From the NCBI GenBank assembly GCA_964610025.1, contig CAZSTX010000045.1:1-17912 (forward strand): a stretch of DNA of 17,912 bases, written 5' to 3'. Positions 14,677-17,912 of the stretch are shown one piece after another; within the stretch, counting starts at the first letter, position 1; each line of letters begins with the position of its first letter. The translations under genes were made by a program, and so were the position numbers. The DNA is from UBA5266 sp964610025 (GTDB lineage: Bacteria > Bacteroidota > Bacteroidia > Bacteroidales > WCHB1-69). The notes under the pieces were generated by a model. The model worked only from the letters and a program-made list of their open reading frames with translations. It ran no database searches and was not told the origin of the DNA.

Positions 14677-14695
14677 AAGTTATTTTAAATAACTT
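14677..14695. promoter_or_regulatory. Perfect 19-bp palindrome upstream of the rhomboid operon
   Basis: AAGTTATTT-T-AAATAACTT is a perfect inverted repeat with 9-bp arms and a one-base centre. It lies 16 bases before the ATG of the first rhomboid gene. No TAnnTTTG box is visible in this 76-base gap after the preceding terminator, so the dyad may be an operator or simply A/T-rich coincidence. Confidence 0.3.
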
Positions 14696-14711
14696 ATTAA
14701 AACGATAATTA

Positions 14712-15575
14712 ATGAACAATTCACATTATTCTTTAAGGTCTTTTTCTATACTTCCACCTATTATTAAAAATCTTTTAATAATTAATATCCTATGTTTTTT
14801 TGCCACTATTGTATTAAAAAATACTTTTAATATTGATTTATACGAACTATTAGGATTACATTATTTTAAATCAAATAGTTTTCAGTCATATCAGTTTATC
14901 ACTTATATGTTTATGCATGGCAGTTTTGAACATTTATTTTTCAATATGTTTGCTTTATGGATGTTTGGCAGTACAATTGAAAACTTTTGGGGAAGCAAAC
15001 GTTTTCTTATTTTTTATTTAATCACTGGTATAGGAGCTGCTTTAACACATTATCTGATTATTCACATTGAACTTGCACCAGATATAACTTTAATACAAAA
15101 TAGCATTCACTCATTAGACATTAATAGTCTAAAAGAATTAATTGCACATCATAAATTTCACATTAACGAACATTCAGGAGAAATTTGGAATCAATTTACT
15201 GTTTTTCAAGAATATATATATGCACTACAAACCACGCCTAATGATAGCAATGCAATAGAACAAATTCGTTTATTTTTAAATAATTATTTAGAACATTTTG
15301 TTAGTCTACCCAATGTAGTAGGGGCTTCTGGCTCGGTATATGGATTGTTGCTTGCATTTGGAATGCTATTTCCTAATTCAAAAATTTATATCTATTTTTT
15401 ATTCCCTATGAAAGCCAAATGGTTTGTGTTAATTTTTGGGCTTATCGAATTAGCAGCAGGGATATTCAGTAGCGGTGATGGCATTGCTCATTTTGCACAT
15501 TTAGGTGGTATGATTTTTGGATTGTTATTAATCATATTATGGAAAAACAAATACGAATCACACTATAGACAATAA
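14712..15575 (+). CDS. Rhomboid family intramembrane serine protease (with large inter-helix loop)
   Basis: This is a membrane-embedded serine protease that would cleave transmembrane segments of substrate proteins in the cytoplasmic membrane. The active site is complete. H74 and N78 lie in the HxxxN motif (EHLFFNMFALWMFG), the nucleophile S206 is in GASGSVYG, and the catalytic H263 is in the HFAHLGG motif. The spacing matches GlpG H150/N154. Six hydrophobic segments are visible. An insert of about 80 mostly polar residues (roughly 118-200) separates the third helix from the helix carrying the serine, which makes the protein 287 residues instead of about 200-230. It is the first gene of a plus-strand operon and is followed after 8 bases by a second rhomboid gene. 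Confidence 0.93.
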   Translation: MNNSHYSLRSFSILPPIIKNLLIINILCFFATIVLKNTFNIDLYELLGLHYFKSNSFQSYQFITYMFMHGSFEHLFFNMFALWMFGSTIENFWGSKRFLIFYLITGIGAALTHYLIIHIELAPDITLIQNSIHSLDINSLKELIAHHKFHINEHSGEIWNQFTVFQEYIYALQTTPNDSNAIEQIRLFLNNYLEHFVSLPNVVGASGSVYGLLLAFGMLFPNSKIYIYFLFPMKAKWFVLIFGLIELAAGIFSSGDGIAHFAHLGGMIFGLLLIILWKNKYESHYRQ

Positions 15576-15583
15576 CTATCAAA

Positions 15584-16498
15584 ATGAGATTTAGACCAAC
15601 TCCTTTTAATAATATTAATATAGGAAATAGAATAAACTATTTTATTCGCAGCTCTTCTCCTCTCAACCGACTTATTATCATAAATGTAGTTGTTTATTTT
15701 ATTCTATTATTATTAAAAATATTTTTCAACCTATTCGACTTTTTATTTATAAAAGATTTTAGTTCAAATGTTATAAATAGTATAATACCTTTATTAAGTG
15801 TTTCTGCCAATTTAACTACTTTAGCATCAAAACCGTGGACATTATTGACTAGTATTTTTTTGCACTTAAATTTTCTACATATTTTTTTCAATATGTTAGT
15901 TTTATGGTTTAGTGGAAGTATTTTCTTACAATATTTCAAAAAAAATGCACTCTATACTGTATATATATTGGGAGGCATATTAGGCAATATATTTTTTATT
16001 CTTTCTTATAATTATTTTTCCGATTTACTATACGCTTCCAATTGCGCCGCTGCTTTAGGAGCTTCTGGCGGTGTTCTTGCTGTATTAGTAGCCGCTGCAA
16101 CAAAAGCTCCTAAATTAAAGATAAATGTATTCGTAGGAAATATTGACCTGAAATGGATAGCAATTATCTTAGTTCTAATAGACATTGTAAACATTCCAAT
16201 GCATAATTCTGGAGGACACTTTGCACATTTAGGCGGAAGTTTATTTGGCTTTTTATATGCACTATATCCTCAAATTTCTACTATTCGTATCCCATCTTTA
16301 AAATTATATAGTCGAAATAAAAAGAAAAAACATAACTACTCTCGCTACAAAACAGATGAACAATACAATCGAGAAAGAGCCGAAAATCGTAAAAAAATTG
16401 ATGCAATTTTAGACAAAATCTCAAAATCAGGCTATCAACATTTAACAAAAGAAGAAAAAGAAATACTTTTCAAAACAAGTAATAAAAAAGACTGGTAA
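15584..16498 (+). CDS. Rhomboid family intramembrane serine protease with C-terminal cytoplasmic tail
   Basis: This is the second rhomboid protease of the operon. Active-site residues are present: H99 and N103 in HIFFNMLVLWFSG, S161 in GASGG, and H215 in HFAHLGG. The transmembrane core covers about residues 28-228. After it comes a basic linker (SRNKKKKHNYSRYK) and a 40-residue helical domain, ERAENRKKIDAILDKI...GYQHLTKEEKEILFKTS, which resembles the DUF6576 tail common on one of the two rhomboids in Bacteroidota. It has no large loop like that of its neighbour. It starts 8 bases after the first rhomboid gene and ends 2 bases before the EEP gene, so the three are surely cotranscribed. No substrate can be named from the sequence. 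Confidence 0.93.
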   Translation: MRFRPTPFNNINIGNRINYFIRSSSPLNRLIIINVVVYFILLLLKIFFNLFDFLFIKDFSSNVINSIIPLLSVSANLTTLASKPWTLLTSIFLHLNFLHIFFNMLVLWFSGSIFLQYFKKNALYTVYILGGILGNIFFILSYNYFSDLLYASNCAAALGASGGVLAVLVAAATKAPKLKINVFVGNIDLKWIAIILVLIDIVNIPMHNSGGHFAHLGGSLFGFLYALYPQISTIRIPSLKLYSRNKKKKHNYSRYKTDEQYNRERAENRKKIDAILDKISKSGYQHLTKEEKEILFKTSNKKDW

Positions 16499-16500
16499 AA

Positions 16501-17607
16501 ATGATAAAAAGAAAAAGAAACTTATTAAATGTTATTATTTTATTATTCAACATTATCCTTGTTGTTTTTCTATTATTATCTTATCTTGCTAATTTTATTT
16601 CTCCTGAAAAATACACTCTCATTGCTATTATCGGGTTATTACATCCTTACTTATTGTTATTGAATATCTTATGTGTATTATATTGGATAATACAACTTCA
16701 TCGTTTTTTTCTATTATCTTTTATTAGTATTGCAATTGGCTTTTCTTTTATTCCGCGTTTATATCAATTTAACAACAAACAAACTGACAATCAAGACACT
16801 ACTTACATTAAGATAATTTCTTATAACGTAAATATTTTTGGATTATACCAGCCAAAAAATATGAGCGATAGCATTTTCAATTATTTACAAGAAGAAAAAC
16901 CAAGTATTATTTGTTTTCAAGAATATTTTCAAAACAACAAACAATACAAATATGATGATAAAATAATAAAGAAAACACAAACTAAATATAAACATCTCTA
17001 TTTAAATGGAAAATCTTCTCGATTTGGGTTGGCAACTTTTTCAATTTTTCCAATTGTCAATACTGGCATCATTATTTTACCCGAAGCATCTACTAATAAA
17101 GCAATGTTTACAGATATTAAAATAAAAGAAGACACAATTAGAGTTTATAACATCCATTTTCAATCAATCAGGCTTAATGAAGAAGATTATGAATTTACTG
17201 AAAAAGTAACAAATGCAACTATTAATATAAAAAACAAAAGTACTCAAAAAGAAGCAAAACAAGTTTTTAGAAAATTAAAAAATGGATATTTTGCAAGAAG
17301 TAAGCAAGTGCAAACAATTGTAAAGCATATAAAACAATCTCCCCATCCGGTGTTTATCTGTGGCGATTTTAATGACATTCCTTGGTCATATACTTATCAA
17401 AAAATCAACAATTTGCTTTCTGATGCTTTTGTCTATAGCGGAAAAGGATTTGCGCCTTCTTTTTATGTAAACAAACACCTTCCTATTCGTATTGATTATA
17501 TTTTTTATGATAAACATTTTTATAATGCCTATCATTTTAAAGCAGACAACAAACCCTACTCCGACCATTTCCCAATTCAAACCTTATTTAATAAAGTAAA
17601 AAAATAA
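16501..17607 (+). CDS. Membrane-anchored endonuclease/exonuclease/phosphatase (EEP) family protein
   Basis: This is a phosphohydrolase of the EEP superfamily (DNase I/exonuclease III/sphingomyelinase fold) attached to the membrane. Three hydrophobic helices occupy residues about 8-30, 38-60 and 66-86. The catalytic domain follows with every key motif: SYNVN (N109), FQE (E141), NIHF (H219), GDFND (288-292), RIDYIF (D332) and YSDHFPI (D355, H356). The catalytic side most likely faces the periplasm, after an odd number of helices with the basic N-terminus inside. Length 368 is typical. Whether the substrate is nucleic acid, phospholipid or another phosphodiester cannot be told. The ATG lies 2 bases after the rhomboid stop codon, so translation is probably coupled. 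Confidence 0.9.
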   Translation: MIKRKRNLLNVIILLFNIILVVFLLLSYLANFISPEKYTLIAIIGLLHPYLLLLNILCVLYWIIQLHRFFLLSFISIAIGFSFIPRLYQFNNKQTDNQDTTYIKIISYNVNIFGLYQPKNMSDSIFNYLQEEKPSIICFQEYFQNNKQYKYDDKIIKKTQTKYKHLYLNGKSSRFGLATFSIFPIVNTGIIILPEASTNKAMFTDIKIKEDTIRVYNIHFQSIRLNEEDYEFTEKVTNATINIKNKSTQKEAKQVFRKLKNGYFARSKQVQTIVKHIKQSPHPVFICGDFNDIPWSYTYQKINNLLSDAFVYSGKGFAPSFYVNKHLPIRIDYIFYDKHFYNAYHFKADNKPYSDHFPIQTLFNKVKK

Positions 17608-17912
17608 ATCTATTTACTCACTCCTTAAAAAGGACATATACATTTGTTTGTTAAAAGATTAAACAACAAAAAAAAAGAGCTTGCTACTAACCCTCCTACT
17701 CTACTGCACCCCGAACAAAGTCGAAAGACGCTTATTTCTCGCAAATCGATTGATTTTTTTTAAATTTATACAATTTTGAGATAGTAGTATAAAAAAAATT
17801 ATAAAAAAGTATATGTTATTTAAAAAATGTTTAATTTTGCAAAAAAAAATAACTAAATAGTCGACCCTTAAAAAGCCAATTTATTTTGTCTTTGTATGAA
17901 AATAAGGTTGAA
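17608..17912. other. Gene-free region after the EEP gene
   Basis: I see no coding sequence in these 305 bases. The segment 17687-17742 is clearly richer in G and C than its surroundings and includes CCCCGAACAAAGTCGAAAGAC, which resembles a degraded short dispersed repeat. After it a weak hairpin AAATC-GATT-GATTT (17743-17756) with a T run to 17760 might end transcription of the rhomboid operon. The remainder is A/T-rich and contains one promoter-like box. Confidence 0.6.
17832..17840 (+). promoter_or_regulatory. -7 box pointing out of the window
   Basis: TAATTTTGC is a full TAnnTTTGC match with predicted start near 17843, but no TTTG is found at -33. It would drive a plus-strand gene beginning beyond 17912. 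Because the region is very A/T-rich, a chance match is possible. Confidence 0.35.

Noticed and set aside
15694..16194. Minus-strand open frames within the second rhomboid gene
   Set aside because: The plus-strand frame has a complete rhomboid active site; the antisense frames have no start context or motif.
11628..16498. A rhombosortase-type sorting system linking the secreted proteins to the adjacent rhomboids
   Set aside because: The tails are T9SS type A domains with YPNP, processed by PorU-type peptidases, not GlyGly-CTERM tails. A terminator separates the groups, and the rhomboids look like the general family.
17630..17680. Hairpins around TCCTTAAAAAGGA and TTTGTT...AACAAA as terminators
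   Set aside because: The stems are short or bulged and made of A/T pairs, and are followed by A runs instead of T runs on the plus strand.

Overview
The window is strongly AT-rich chromosomal DNA from a member of the Bacteroidota, most likely a Bacteroidales-type lineage. Several independent signs support this. Two exported proteins end in type IX secretion (Por) sorting domains with a YPNP motif. Families typical of the phylum are present (DUF1573, DUF2851, a YbbR-like protein beside YajC, paired rhomboids next to an endonuclease/exonuclease/phosphatase). Promoters match the phylum's TTTG / TAnnTTTG pattern, and Shine-Dalgarno sequences are essentially absent. The content is mostly core genome; no phage, insertion sequence, CRISPR array or defence island is visible.

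Positions 1-11418 run on the minus strand. At the left edge lies a tRNA-Thr(CGT) that is cut by the window end. Next come a RecQ-type helicase with its own promoter and an apparent transcription unit of a DUF819 membrane transporter followed by an Omp85-like outer-membrane barrel. Upstream of these is an envelope-related operon reading DUF1573 lipoprotein, YajC, a short YbbR-like protein and a TIGR01212/YhcC radical SAM protein. DUF2851, a tiny acidic lipoprotein with its own promoter and terminator, and full-length MutS follow.

From 11628 onward everything is on the plus strand. Two tandem paralogous T9SS-secreted proteins of unknown N-terminal function each have a promoter and an intrinsic terminator. 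They are followed by a tight operon of two active-looking rhomboid intramembrane proteases and a membrane-anchored EEP-superfamily phosphohydrolase. The last 305 bases hold no gene; they contain a short GC-richer island and a probable promoter pointing out of the window.

The most unusual signal is in the two secreted paralogues. Their bodies are clearly diverged, yet a 230-base stretch encoding the linker and sorting domain is identical base for base, and similarity continues into the 3' UTR and terminator. That pattern points to recent gene conversion or modular exchange of the secretion tag. I found no convincing wholly new multi-gene system. The secreted paralogue pair, the short YbbR-like protein, the loop in the first rhomboid and a terminator placed just ahead of the DUF2851 gene are the items most worth checking.
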